Below, one piece after another: positions 31,821 to 44,208 of a DNA stretch of 64,000 nt. The translations under genes and the position numbers were made by a program. The notes below the pieces were generated by a model that was not told where the DNA came from, searched no databases, and saw nothing but the letters and a program-made list of their open reading frames with translations. The stretch comes from Porodaedalea pini. Lineage: Eukaryota > Basidiomycota > Agaricomycetes > Hymenochaetales > Hymenochaetaceae. The stretch spans positions 1,364,001 to 1,428,000 of the forward strand of contig NBAY01000003.1 in NCBI GenBank assembly GCA_002794775.1. The letters run 5' to 3'. The first letter of the stretch is position 1; each line of letters begins with the position of its first letter.

Positions 31821-34800
31821 ATGGAAACCGCGAGACCTTCCGCTTTGGATGAAGCTGCCTTCATGGAGGATCTTTTGTCCGGTATCAACTCTTCATTCTT
31901 CGACGCCGTTCCGTCACCAGATCCAACTCCGAAAAAACGCAAGCGAGCTACGCGAGAGCTCCCTAACCCCAGACACACAACAGTGTTAGCAGAAAGTAAT
32001 GCTGAAACTGTGACTCGTGAACCTGTAAAGAAGAAACAATGGACTTCTGAGGCTTCTGGCGACGCCGATTCCGCATCTCTCCTTGAGGGTGCAGAAGACT
32101 GGGACTGGGATGATATGCTTTCCCCTGTCCGGAAGAAACCAAATGTGCGTTTTGTCGTCTGCTAATGTTTTCTATCTGAAGTTAATTGCTAGTCAAAGGC
32201 TGTCGTGCCTTCACCGGGGGTTGACGGGTCTGCCTTTCGCTGTGTCGTGGAGTCGGTCGAGCATTGTGGATCAAGCAAGGTTCGCTGGCGTAGAGATAAT
32301 ATCGGCATGGAAAGATCTAAACAAACAAAACTAGAAACTCGGCGTCATCTCAGAAGATCGACTGGTGCGCAGGATAGTCGTGCTCAAGGATGATTGGATC
32401 GAGACAGATATATACGCAGGTGAGAGCAACTTTAAACTCATCTTCCCATTCTTGAGAAATCAGTTCCTCTTCCAACTTTTTAGACGATATTCTTAATATC
32501 ATTGGATCCTTTTCTCTTCACGACCAAACCATCATTATCTCCGCGAAGCGTAATCTACTCGTACAGCATCCCGACATTCTTATGACTGCAACTTCGGTCG
32601 CTAATGCTCCGCATTGCGCGCGTCGGCCACTTCTGTCTCTTCTAATACGCTCTTCATCAGATAAATCGCGTGCGCTTGTCTGGGGTAACATGCTGCACGA
32701 AGTCATGCAACGCTGCCTTTCCACACAGCGTTGGGATGCTTCGAGTATTGAAACATTTATTGATGAAACCATCCAAAAGGGCTTGATTGAACTCGTACAT
32801 ATTGAGGTCGGAGTGGAGGAAGCAAGAGCAGAGATTTACAAGCGCGCGACTGGCTTAAAGACATTTGGAGAGAGATTTTTGGGTGAAATTCCGAATGTTG
32901 GTATTATTTTATGATAGATAATCCCATGCTCATCGATGTTTTGCAGCGGAATGCAATTCTGTCCAATACTCGCGATGGACAAGATACAACGGCGCGGCTT
33001 GCAATCACTCGGCTGCATGATGTCGAGGAAGACATTTGGGCGCCAAAATATGGACTCAAAGGGAAGATTGACGCTTCCGTTCAGGTGCGCATTGATGAAC
33101 ATGTGGGATCTGTCGACCAGAAGCATAGGCAGCCAACACTCCCGCCTCATACGACCACGACCACGATGCCTCTGGAAATCAAAACTGGTCGCGCAATTGC
33201 GGGAATGGAACATCGAGCACAAACAATGCTGTACACGTTACTTATGGCGGAACGGTATGGGACATCTCTACCTAGTCCTATATCCAGTTCCCCGTCTCTT
33301 TCCCCTGCACCCAGCGGCTTACTGTTCTATACGCAATCCGAGGAGGTTATCAGGGTGCCATCTGGCTGGAATGAAGTGCGTGGCTTGATCATGGCAAGAA
33401 ATGAGTTGGCGAGTTATTTAATGAAAAGAACGAGACGAAAGAAGAGAACAACTGTAGGAGGAGCGGATGAACAGAAGACTATGCGCGAAGAAGACGATGA
33501 AATGGTCCGGTTCCTGCCCCCGACTATAGACCAGGAACGTGCGTGCGGGAGGTGTTACGCGGCGGACGCTTGCATGCTATACAGAAAGGTCCGTTTCATC
33601 TATTTATTGCTAAGTAACAACATTGAAATTCTATGTAGGCTGTTGAAGGAGTTGAAGACGATTGCTCTCCGATCGCCGATCTCTACGAGCTTAAGACCGG
33701 CCATTTGTCCAAGAATCAGCTCAACTTTTTCAAGCATTGGGAGAACTTGATTTCTCTCGAGGAACAAGACATCATGCGATTTCGCAAGGAGCTATGGACT
33801 CTTGGTGCTGATGAGCGCGAGAAGTCGGGCAGATGCCTCGCTAATATGGTTCTCGATCCGACATTTGTCGCCCATGGTATTGCTAAGGATACGCGTATCC
33901 ATCAATGCACTTATCGCTTCATCAGGCGAAGGCAGTCACCTTCAAGCCTGCCCGTAGATGAAGATATATCGTTATCTAGTCCCCAGAGTCTCTTGCATGG
34001 ACACATCACCTCAGGTGAGCCAGTGACAGTTTCGGTGTCGGGTGATTCTCGACTACTTGCATTGGCTCGTGGCTTCGTTCTGGAGCTCGCCCCTGATGAA
34101 ATTGTCATCGGAGTTGACCACGTCCTCTCAACCGACTTCATACGATCACGGAGGCCTTGTTACGGTCCAGAGGACGACATAGTGTTCCGCATCGACAAGG
34201 ATGACCTAATGGGCGGGATGGGTCGCGTGCGAGACAATCTTGCCCAGCTTTTCTACGTTACAAGTCCTCGTCGCCTTCTGGAATATGTTGTTGATCTCAA
34301 GCCGCCTGAGTTCGACACTGAGTCGCAAATGCCTGTAGGCTTGTGCTCTGAGGGTCTGAATGTGAGTCAGCAGCATACATTGGAACATTCACTTCGGGCG
34401 CGCGACTACGCTTTAATCCTTGGAATGCCTGGTACGGGCAAGACAACAACTGTTGCGTACATGATTAGAGCACTCGTCGAGATGGGCAAGACGGTCCTTT
34501 TGACGTCGTATACGCACTCCGCGGTTGATACAATTCTGCTCAAACTGAAGGACACAGTAGACTTCGAAATTTTAAGGCTTGGCAATAAAGATAAGGTAGA
34601 TCAAAACAGTTGATCGTTGCCGTGAAGCACTGATCGAAACGATTGGTATACAGGTTCACCCTGACATTCAAGAATTCACACTCAGCGGACGGAAGCCTCC
34701 GACTACTGTCGAACAACTAGAGCATCAGCTCTTGCGTCCGCCTGTGGTTGCCACCACAGCTTTATCTACAGATCAGTGCGTCATTATCCCTTTCTGACAG

Positions 34801-36080
34801 AAGCAATGCTAACAGATGCATTAGTGCTCTTTTCTCGAGAAGACGTTTTGATTACTGCATTGTCGACGAGGCTTCCCAGATCACACTGCCTACTTGCATA
34901 GGTCCGCTGCGATTTGCTGACAAATTCATACTCGTCGGTGATCACTTTCAGCTTCCCCCTCTCGTAAGTTTTGTTTGTTTGTCTGTTCACTGCTACTTAC
35001 CAGCTTATCTTTTTCGGTCGTACAGGTCAAGAGCAGAGATGCACGGAAGGGAGGCTTTGATATATCCCTTTTCCGAAGGCTATCTGATGCGCATCCGAAT
35101 GCTGTCATGGACTTGGCGTACCAGTATCGCATGAACGCGGACATCATGCTGCTATCAAATAGATTGATATACGGCGACCGGTTAAAATGTGGTTCTGACG
35201 AAGTTGCGAATCGTTCTCTCAGTATACCACACAGGGGGGAAGACGACTGTACGTGTGGCTTACACGGCTCTGCGTGTTGGCTAAGAAAAATTATGGATGA
35301 AAGGTAGCTGTCTATGCTACTCATTCTTCCACCCGGGCTAATCTCAGTGATACTATAGTTGTAAGGCGGTTTTCGTCGATACCGACGCACTTCCGGCGTT
35401 AGACTCTCGTGTCGGTGATTTGGTTCAGAATGAAGTGGAGGCCTTGCTTGTTCAGCAGCTTACGATTGCTCTTCTAAAGGGCGGCGTGGGCGAAGAGCAA
35501 ATCGGTATCATCTCGCTGTACCGCCAGCAGATCAAGCTCCTCTCTAATCTTCTACAGGAGCAAAAAGGCATTGAGATTCTCACTGCGGATAGAAGTCAAG
35601 GGCGTGACAAGGATTGCATTATTATATCCCTCGTCCGGGCAAACAAAGACAACCAGGTCTGTTTCATGCTGAGCTCCCTTCGCGCGTCAATTAACCAACC
35701 ATATTTTATCCTAGATTGGTGACTTGCTCAAGGATTGGAGACGTATCAACGTCGCTTTCACTCGTGCACGCGCAAAACTTGTCATCTTCGGAAGCAGGAA
35801 GACCTTGCAAGCGTCACCGCTTCTTTCAGATTTCTTCGAGCTCATGGAGGAGCGCGGCTGGGTATTGACTTTGCCTGCGGGTGCAGATGCCACGCATGCT
35901 AGAACTAGTACGGATTTCGCAGTTCGAGAATCGAGCATATCGAATGGTCTATTGGCGAAGGAGAATAACGCTAGACGATTAGGCACAGTTCATTCGAAGA
36001 AACTAAAACAGGTCTCGATAGAGCATGGGCTGACTCGTGCGCGACCCATTCTCCGAGATCTTCTGAATGACACGAAGTAA
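31821..36080 (+). CDS. DNA2: DNA replication ATP-dependent helicase/nuclease DNA2
   Basis: Processes long 5' flaps during Okazaki-fragment maturation and resects double-strand breaks. An unstructured N-terminus with a KKRKR nuclear signal is followed by the RecB-like nuclease. The nuclease shows [23 protein letters not shown] (metal-binding Asp) and PLEIKTGRA (Glu and Lys), bounded by iron-sulphur cysteines, the distal set being [13 protein letters not shown]. The superfamily-1 helicase follows: [19 protein letters not shown] (Walker A), [28 protein letters not shown] (Walker B), [39 protein letters not shown] and [17 protein letters not shown]. Introns are short, for example 34594-34652. Estimated length is about 1,200 aa. 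No break was found. It lies just outside the right end of the KDZ element, whose terminal hairpin is only about 190 bp upstream of the start codon. Confidence 0.95.
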
Positions 36081-36562
36081 TCCTTCAGATTATCCTTGTT
36101 TCGGTCCTCATGTAGCAATTCCCGCAGTACTACCACAATGAGCATATTGTATTATCATTGTATTAGCCTGTATTCACAATGAATCACATACATGTATAGC
36201 TCTTTCAATTCAGAGATGCACTCGCAGACTGACGCGGTTGAACGCGATTCCATTTTCAAGCATTGCTAATTACAGTATGACGTGCTGATAGTACTAATTC
36301 CTTGATAGATTCTGAAAGCGTGATGGGTGTGACGCGTGGGTATTGACATGTTGAAGTGTCAACGACGCATCTGCACTCTATACAGATGCATGGTAGCGTG
36401 TCTCTACAATGAGGGGTGGCGACGCGGGGGAACGCGCCGTTCGTCACGGAGGAAAGTAGGTAGAAATAACAATAGTTGACCAAGGAAGGATGAACTTCCG
36501 ACGCACAAAGCAAAAGCAGAGTCTGCATATATCGCAGAAAGGAGTGTAAAGAGCGCGCACAC
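36081..36562. other. Intergenic between convergent genes
   Basis: Holds the 3' regions of DNA2 (plus) and S-adenosylmethionine synthetase (minus). AT-rich sequence at 36120-36200 fits 3' UTR and poly(A) signals. No gene is seen. Confidence 0.45.
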
Positions 36563-38066
36563 TCAGAGCACGAGCTGCTTGGGTTTCTCCCAGGCGTAGC
36601 CGGGGTTGCCTAACAAAGAAGTCAGTAATCGTGAAAAGGAGGTAAGGGGATTCAATCCTAACCGAAGTGACCGTAAGAGGCCGTCTTGAGATATTGAGGC
36701 TTCTGGAGGTCAAGCTCGCGGACTGCAAGAAATTAGTAAACAGTAACGAGTATGAGAGAAGGTTGTACTAACCAATAACACCAGGCCGGAGGTCCCAGTT
36801 CTTGCGAATGATCTGGACAAGCTCTTCATCCGTCTTTTTCGCAGTACCATACGCGTCGACGTAGATTGACAGCGGCTCAGCGACACCGATGGCGTAGGAA
36901 AGCTGAACCAAAGCGCGACGCGCGAGGCCAGCAGCGACGAGGGACTTGGCTGATTAAATTCTTAGCATTATTAAATGAAGAACTAGGAGAACTACACAAA
37001 CCGATCCAGCGAGCCGTATACGCCGCGGAACGGTCGACCTTGGAGAAGTCCTTTCCGGAGAAAGCACCTCCACCATGCGCCCCCCAACCGCCGTAGGTGT
37101 CCACGATGATCTTACGGCCAGTCAAGCCAGCATCACCCTGAGGGCCACCGATGACGAAGCGGCCGGACGGTTGAATCTGTAGACGGTTCAGATACACATC
37201 ACATCTTTTGCATCAGTTGCACACACGTGGTAAATAGTCCTTTCGTCGAGGAGCTTGGCGGGGATGACCTGCTTGACAATCTTGGTGAGGATCTCCGAGC
37301 GCAGCTCGTCGGTCGAGATCGAGTCGGCGTGCTGAGTAGAGATGACGATGGTGTCGACACGGAGAGGAACGGTCGCACCGTCCTCCTTCTTGTATTCGAT
37401 GGTGACTTGCGTCTTCGAGTCAGGACGGAGCCATGGGAGAGCGCCAGAGCGGCGGGCAACGGCCATTGCGGCATTGAGCTTGTGGGCAAGCATAATGGTC
37501 AACGGCATGTACTCCTCCGTCTCGTCGGTCGCATAACCGAACATGATACCCTGGTCACCTGCACCGTGGTCCTCAAGCGAACCGTGGTCGAGGCCCTGGG
37601 CGATATCGGGAGACTGCTGCTCAATTGCGACAAGGATGTTGCATGTCTTGTAGTCGAAACCTTTCTCGGAGTCGTCGTAACCGATGTGCTTGATAGTGTT
37701 ACGGATGACCTTCTGGAAGTCGACATGGGCCTTGGTGGTGATTTCGCCAAACACCATGATCATGCCCGTTTTCGAGGCGGTCTCGCAGGCAACTTTGGAG
37801 TAAGGATCCTGCTCCAGGCAGGCATCGAGCTAACGGTATATGTTAATCTTAGCCTTCATTCTTTTATTTTATTTCAAACTCTGCTCACGATAGCATCGGA
37901 GACCTGGTCGCAAATCTTGTCTGACGGTCAAGAGAAAGAGATATGTGAGTCGGTCAATTCATCGAGAAGAAAAAGAGATCTCACCAGGATGGCCCTCACC
38001 GACAGACTCGGAGGTGAAGAGAAAGTGGCCCGGAGCAAGAGTGGAGTGAACACCGTTAGGAGCCAT
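36563..38066 (-). CDS. S-adenosylmethionine synthetase
   Basis: Makes S-adenosylmethionine from methionine and ATP (EC 2.5.1.6). Exon 1 (37985-38066) reads [20 protein letters not shown] then SVGEGHP, continuing with [20 protein letters not shown] and [18 protein letters not shown]. The diagnostic hexapeptide is present as [12 protein letters not shown], and the P-loop-like [20 protein letters not shown] is intact. The C-terminus reads [14 protein letters not shown]. Short introns interrupt it at about 37185-37235, 36950-37000, 36725-36770 and 36610-36660. Estimated length, about 395 aa, is normal for eukaryotic enzymes. It converges with DNA2. Confidence 0.97.
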
Positions 38067-38263
38067 TACTGCGACGTCTCAAAGGATGGAGGACGAAAAA
38101 GGCTGTGGAGGTCGTGGAAAGGAAAGCCCTTGAAAATGTGAGCGAACGCACTCGCGCGACCTTTTTACACTTCGGCAACAAACTACATCACGTAACCAAT
38201 CGCATTCATCACGCCATTAACTCAACAACGTTCATTTTCGAGTACATACATTACACAGCTTTG

Positions 38264-41200
38264 CTATAATACACCAAGAGGATCGCCGTCTCTAGTAGCA
38301 ACTGAGGATGAGGATATTGGACTACATATAACCTTTTCCTCAGTGAGAACGCGCGACGGAGTGCTCTGATTAGACGACGATGGCTGAGTCGTTAGTACTG
38401 TTGGGTCAGGAGGTAGGAAAGTAGGTGAACGGCGTGCATCGTCAGCCCAAACAGAAGATGAGAATATGTCATCCGCTCGTTTCGGAGGTGAGCGTCCTCC
38501 TCCGCGCTGTTGAGTACCCCATGGGTTTTCAAGAGAAAGCGTCGAAAGCCCGGACTTCGGACCATTCCGCCACCGTTCTGAAGGAACAGTTGCGTCCACT
38601 GCCCATGAAGGAGTGAACGTGGATTCCCGCGTCTGCGAAGTTGGCCTCGGGGTTGTCCAATCAGCCTCATTCCGCACAGCAGGAGATCGATCTCGATTCT
38701 GCAGTTCTCCACCTAATGCACGCGCATTGTCCCAGCCCTGCGTCGAAGCCATACCCTTGAATTCCTTTGTTACGCCGTCATAGGCGCCTTGTACCGCTGT
38801 GAATGCCGCTGTCGCATTAGAAGAAAGCTTCCCCCACACAGACCTCACTCCTCCAGGGAAAAATTCTGCTTGCTGCACACCTGCACGTCCTCGAGTGGGA
38901 ATAGCCTCACGAACGAGGGTACTGGATGCATCATTTCTCGAGGGACTTCCAGGACGCAGGGAGAAATTTGAGGACAGATTCGCGAAGGGCCTAAAGCTGT
39001 CTTGTCTGCTTGACGCTGGCCTCTGTTGCACAAAATTGGGCATCGACGACGAGAGAGGTCGAGTGGGAGAACTCTCTACAGTCCTCTTCATAGCCATGTC
39101 GCTCGATAGTACTGTCGATGAGGATGTATCCGGGGTGGGCGATAGGGAACGTGAAGATGGAAGGGACGTAGGAAGGGGAGCTGTGAGTGCTTGGGACACG
39201 CTGCTTGCCTTGGCATTGGTTGAAGGCGATAAAGGGTCGTCTTCCGTACCTTCTACAGGTCCAATGATATCCGCACCTTGAGCCTCCGCGGCGACCAATT
39301 TACCATTCATCTCTTCATCAGTCCGACCATATAATTCGTTCCAAAATCGTACATCCTTAGGGTCAGGAAATAGGACACCCATGTTCGCTTTAGGATCGCG
39401 CCGGGAAGGGTCGTCCAACTTCGGATCGTATAAAGGGTTCGTGTTCTCCTTGACTTCTGAGTGGGAGTTCATAAGATCCCATATGCTGACAGTTCGCTCG
39501 CAAGGCGGAGGAGCTTTATCTCCCATTCTACGGTCTCGCTCGTTATTGAATAGGAACGTTCCGAATTGGCAGGAGTAAAGGTGGTAGTGGATCCTTTCCA
39601 AATAGCGTTTATTAAATTCGAAGCGTTCAGGATATTGCCGCTGAATCTGGCGAACACATTCAAGGAACTGGTGAAAAACTGGACTGGTTTCTTTAACATG
39701 CCCCTGGCCGACGAGCCTGTTTTGAACAGACGCGAACAAGGCCTGGGCTGCCTCTGCACCACCGCCCGAAGGCATGTCGGTTGCAGATAAGAAAAACTTC
39801 TCCGAAGAGAGGTGTCCACATCGATCCAGAAATCTGTGCCCAAATGAAAGCCAGTCTTTCTCAATAAGAACCTGGAACCCTCTGTAAGTGCGATAGTATG
39901 GGTCGAGACAAAGTTGTGCAAGTGATGATAGTTGTGCCGTACGATCCCACCCGTCTGAGCAGTGTATCAGAACATGAGAAGAGTTTACGTGGATGTTCCG
40001 AACAACCAGAAGCGTGCCGTCCAAGATGGCGGAAAGGTGACGAAGCCAGCCAGACCGTCGAAGAGCTTGGCGGTCGAGGAGAGCAGAGCTTAACGGTGGC
40101 CGTTCATGGTCCGACGCGGCTGCTTCTATTTCATGAGCCATTGCGTCCGCTTCGCGAAGTGCTTCGACGACCTTGTTCAGCGAGTCACGCATAACGTGTA
40201 TGTTATCAATTCCCAGGTATGCCTTCTTGCCGTCCTTGTAGTAGTCCATGTTTTCAGTGCCAGCGCCTTTCGCGACGTTTGCCATCGCGTTAGTAGTCGG
40301 CCGAGCGTCAATAATCAAGTTTGTAGACGTGGCTCCGTAAATCGGCCCAGTTGAGACACGAGATTCCGGAGAATAGTGGGATTGAAATATGGCTTCAATA
40401 AGCTTTTCATCCTGGATCGAGCGGTTGTTCGTAATGCCGACCATTGGTTGGCTTGATCTGGTGATCGTTCCCTGAAATGATACGTCAGTGATGAGGAAAC
40501 GGTGTATACATATACAAAGGAGGGAACATATACGGACATAGTTGGCCCAGTGTAAATAAGCTAGAGTCGGTATTCGGCACTTGCTTCGGTATTTTGATGC
40601 ATATTGAAGTGTAGTATCACTGATCCTGGTCGGAATAACCAACCGGGCTGGGTATGTTGGGCAAAACTAGAATCTACGCTTAGACTGAAGGACCCTGCAA
40701 GGGATAAAAGCACTCACGGTATAGTCCTTATTGATATCCGTGAATCGCCATGCCTTTGTTCTTGAGCCCACGCCCATGCGAGCGAATTCGTCTCGTTGGG
40801 AATATAGTGTCCAGCCATCCCCTTTCTCTAATGGCGGATTTGGCGTATAGAAGAACGCATACAGCTGAGATACAGACGCTAAACAGTTTGTGAACCGAGG
40901 TCATCTTGAATAACGACAATTGAGACTTACAGGCCACTGTTAGCCCGCGAATGCTCTCAAATACATCTAGTGTTTCCGTGTCTTTCTTGAATAACAATGT
41001 GAACGACCGGAAGTTTCGTAGATGTATCGAAAGTGGGGAATGTCCCTCAAGAGTTAAAGGCATCCGAGTCACCAGCGATATCATAGGATAGGGGATCTGG
41101 GAACTATCTCAGCAAACGAAGGTGCAGCACAACCAGCCAACTCACCCACATCTCTTCTTCCGGTTTATGGTCACGTTCGAAAATTAAATGGTGCGCTGTG

Positions 41201-41333
41201 AGGTGCAAGATGCCCGACGTGGTCTGGCCTGCCCTTCGACATTGCACATTCTCAACCTTGGAGTGCGTGAGCAAGCGATAAGTATAGTAAGGCCCTTGAG
41301 AGCACTAACTTTAGTAACCTTTATTGCGTCCAT
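38264..41333 (-). CDS. Myotubularin-type phosphoinositide 3-phosphatase
   Basis: Dephosphorylates PtdIns3P and PtdIns(3,5)P2 on endosomal/vacuolar membranes. The start MDAIK (ATG 41331-41333) is followed by an intron and then a GRAM/PH-like domain (VENVQCRRAGQTTSGILHLT). The catalytic part has IPTRISDTTLQYASKYRSKC, LAYLHWANYGTITRSSQPM, IDARPTTNAMANVAKGAG and the CX5R active site HVLIHCSDGWDRTAQLSSLA. Next comes RGFQVLIEKDWLSFGHRF. A long Ser/Pro-rich tail (about the last 300 residues) is probably disordered. Two in-frame readings cover exon gaps near 40470-40530 and 40670-40720. Estimated length is about 900 aa, longer than yeast Ymr1 because of the tail. Confidence 0.93.
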
Positions 41334-41743
41334 GTCAAAGACCTTCTGGCTGCAGATACACTCTTCTATGGGGTCAAGATCATTCGAGCGCGGCGTGGCG
41401 CGCGGCTCGGCAAAGCGGTTCGCACGTGCCCTGGATTGTCTATTGATATTATGATTGGGGGTAGGCAATCGCCGAAAGTCGCGCGTGCATGAGTTTTGGT
41501 GCGGAGCTCGAAAATTTCCCTTTTATAGTAGCGCTGTGGCGGGAAAAGTGTCCCCGCTGACTTGTAATTAGCAAAAAATAATTTGAACTTCGATTGAGTG
41601 ATAAGAAATGACAGAAAATGCCAGATAAGATTCAACTGAAGGCGATCAGCCTCGCTTGAGCCTCGGAGTGGGTATCACTCTTGCTTGTGCTTCGGAATCA
41701 AGTGCATACATGCGATGATTTGCGTGCTAAACCTTTGTAAATT
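41334..41743. other. Intergenic
   Basis: Lies upstream of the myotubularin gene and downstream of the repeat-gene fragment. It should contain the myotubularin promoter. Open frames here are not convincing. Confidence 0.4.
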
Positions 41744-41921
41744 CTAATTCTGTACACGGTGCGCAGTATACCATGCAAGCGCATCTACTAAGATGCACAG
41801 CCTTTCATCTTGTTTTCCTATCACGCTCTCTCTTGGTATCTCCTGGTCCTCTCCTCTCAGCTTGTCTAGCTGGTCTTTCATCTGTGCTACCATCATCCTC
41901 TGGACTCATTCCGCATCAAGC

Positions 41922-42346
41922 TGTCAGGACTCGAACTTTTCCCTTCTTTTATTTTCCTTTTTATTATTTCTTTTCTTTTAATCGCTCCTTTTCATTATAA
42001 TTAATCATCTTTTTCAATCATTTCCCACACTCTTTTCACATGACCTTCATTCATTCCATTCTGTTTGCTTAGGTAACATTAGGTAATATAGTCTCACGGT
42101 CATCACTATATAAGGTCTCAGGAATTGCATGAACTCCTTGTTCTGCTTTTCCTCTTACCTCCACGACGACCTAGGTGAGACTCGTCCCCCTTGTATTAGT
42201 TTAGTCTTGTATTAATCCTCTTACCTCCACGACAACCTAGCCTGAGTATAGCATGCCCTGAGTCCCCGCTCGAGTACAGCACATCCCAGACAACAGTCAG
42301 CCGAGGCCTGCCCAGTCTGAGCCGTCTCCCGGACTCCCGCCTAACA
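41922..42346 (+). repeat. 5' LTR of element A
   Basis: Starts TGTCAGGACTCG and ends CCGCCTAACA. Contains a TATA box (ACTATATAAGG near 42107) and two tandem CCTCTTACCTCCACGAC units. Confidence 0.95.
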
Positions 42347-42852
42347 TAAAAGCAGAACCGTACCCAGGCTCATCCCCAGCGTACGTTGTCGCTGCTGACT
42401 CACCTTCACTCGGTCTAGAGGAGCGCTCCCCTCGATGGACTTGATGTGTAAACCCCCTGAACGACAACCCTCAACCCTGCCTGGACGTTCTCGGATGTTC
42501 ATGTATTACATAAACCTTCCAACCGACTTTTCCCGACCATTACCACATTTGGACACCAACTTGACCTTAGGCAAGTTGACATCCTGATAGGGAAACTCTC
42601 TCCCACCCTGGCCCTCCACATCTCCCTTTGGTGGAGGAACCACTTAACTTGGACGTGGGTGACGTTACACATCCAGTCGTCAATGTTGCTGTCGATTGTT
42701 ATCTCCACCACATTGTTCTGCCTCATCATCAATTTTGCCAACGAACCCGTTCAACATTGGCGTAACCCCGGATTGAACACACAACTGATCCCTGTTCCTC
42801 CACCGTTGTCAAGATAGATCTCACCAACGAACAGTGACGGGCCCTTCCTGCA

Positions 42853-44208
42853 TTGGCATGTTGGAATCCAGACCAACCAGGCTATGTCGCAACCAACAAC
42901 AGCGGCATCATACACAATATCTGGTGGAGTGAAGTCCAGCACAGCTGGTATTCATCAGACGAACAAGGAAGGAGAGCGAGGTGGCCCCTGGCTGCTCCAT
43001 CATCACCTGCACCATCGACATCCATGGTCCTTCTGCCTCCGACTCCAGGCCCTTACCACGAGACTCATAGAGACTCTTCACCGCCAACCCCCCCTGAACC
43101 TTCAACGCCCACACCCAAACCTGTGATGTCAGCAGGAGGTTTCAGTCAGCAGCAGATGGAGCAGATCACAGCGATCGTCACAGGCACCTTCGCCCATCAG
43201 GCGAACAACGCCCCGGCACCGGTCACTACAGCTAATCCCCCGATCCCCAGTATTGACATCGCCCAGCTATGTGAATTCACTGGCGGTGACAATTACTTGG
43301 ACTTCAGACGTGAGATCCTTCTTTTCATCTCTGTGAACCCAAACAGGTATCCCACATCAGAAAGCAAGATCTAAGTTGCCCTCTCCTACCTAAAGGGTGA
43401 CAATGCGGCGACATGGGCACAGAACTACATGGAGGAGTCAATGACAGCAGGCATTGTGACCTTCACTGATAGCTGGGCGAGATTCCAGGAACACCTGGAC
43501 ACCTCATTTGACGACCCAAACCAAAAGGAGAAGGCGCTAGTGAAGTTCTGAACGAAGGTTCAGAAGGACCTCACTGCTGACGAGTTCTTCCAGGACCTCG
43601 ACGTCGTCATCACAAGAGTGGGGCTGATAGATGACAGCATCATCTGTGACCGTCTAAAGCAAGCGATGAACATCGAGGTGGTACGAGGAGTGCTGAGGTC
43701 GACGCCAGTCCCGACAACATACGACGCCTGGAAGAAGAAGGCCATCGAGATCGACCAAGGTGAGCAACAGATCTGGGCAATCCAGTGAGGTCGCGCATTC
43801 CCGCTTCCACTGCGTCAGCAGCAGCAACAAGTGCCCCCAGCTTGCCATCAGATTGCAGCCCCCCACGTCAACAAACGTGATGTGACTGGTGTCACTTTCA
43901 GAGGTGCTGGCCAGCCGATGGATGTCTTGATGAATGAGGCACAACACCGACGCGTGTGCTGGATCTGTGGCCAGCTGGGTCACTTCAAGGACAAGTGACC
44001 ACAAGGACAGGGAATCATGCAGCATATGCTGCAGATGATGGCGCCTGGTGAACATTGCCTCCTCGCCGATGAGCTAGGTGCAATGAAGGAATCGGCATTC
44101 GAGGAAGTCGTAGACACTCGAAGGTCGACAGTGGAGGACTGCATGGAAGAGGAGGGAGATGACGAAGAGGTCGTTGACTCGCAGGGTTTTGCGAGTGGTC
44201 AGGCATAG
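42853..44208 (+). pseudogene. Element A gag
   Basis: Reads a Pro-rich N-terminus, then SQQQMEQITAIVTGTFAHQA and capsid-like LCEFTGGDNYLDFRREILLF. A zinc knuckle CWICGQLGHFKDK is cut by a stop where the last Cys should be. The end is an acidic tail, VVDSQGFASGQA, stopping at 44206-44208. In-frame stops occur at 43372, 43549 (TGA, shared with element B), 43786 and 43997. Confidence 0.85.
44184..44190 (+). promoter_or_regulatory. Candidate -1 frameshift heptamer, element A gag-pol
   Basis: G GGT TTT in the gag frame (DSQGFASG), a canonical X XXY YYZ slippery site, 16 nt before the gag stop. Reading -1 from here gives an open frame into the protease. The identical heptamer is at the same position in element B. 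Confidence 0.6.

Noticed and set aside
37227..38141. Long plus-strand open frame of 304 codons
   Set aside because: It is antisense to S-adenosylmethionine synthetase and results from the codon bias of that gene.
38799..39281. Plus-strand open frame of 160 codons
   Set aside because: Antisense to the Ser/Pro-rich tail of the myotubularin gene, with no independent support.
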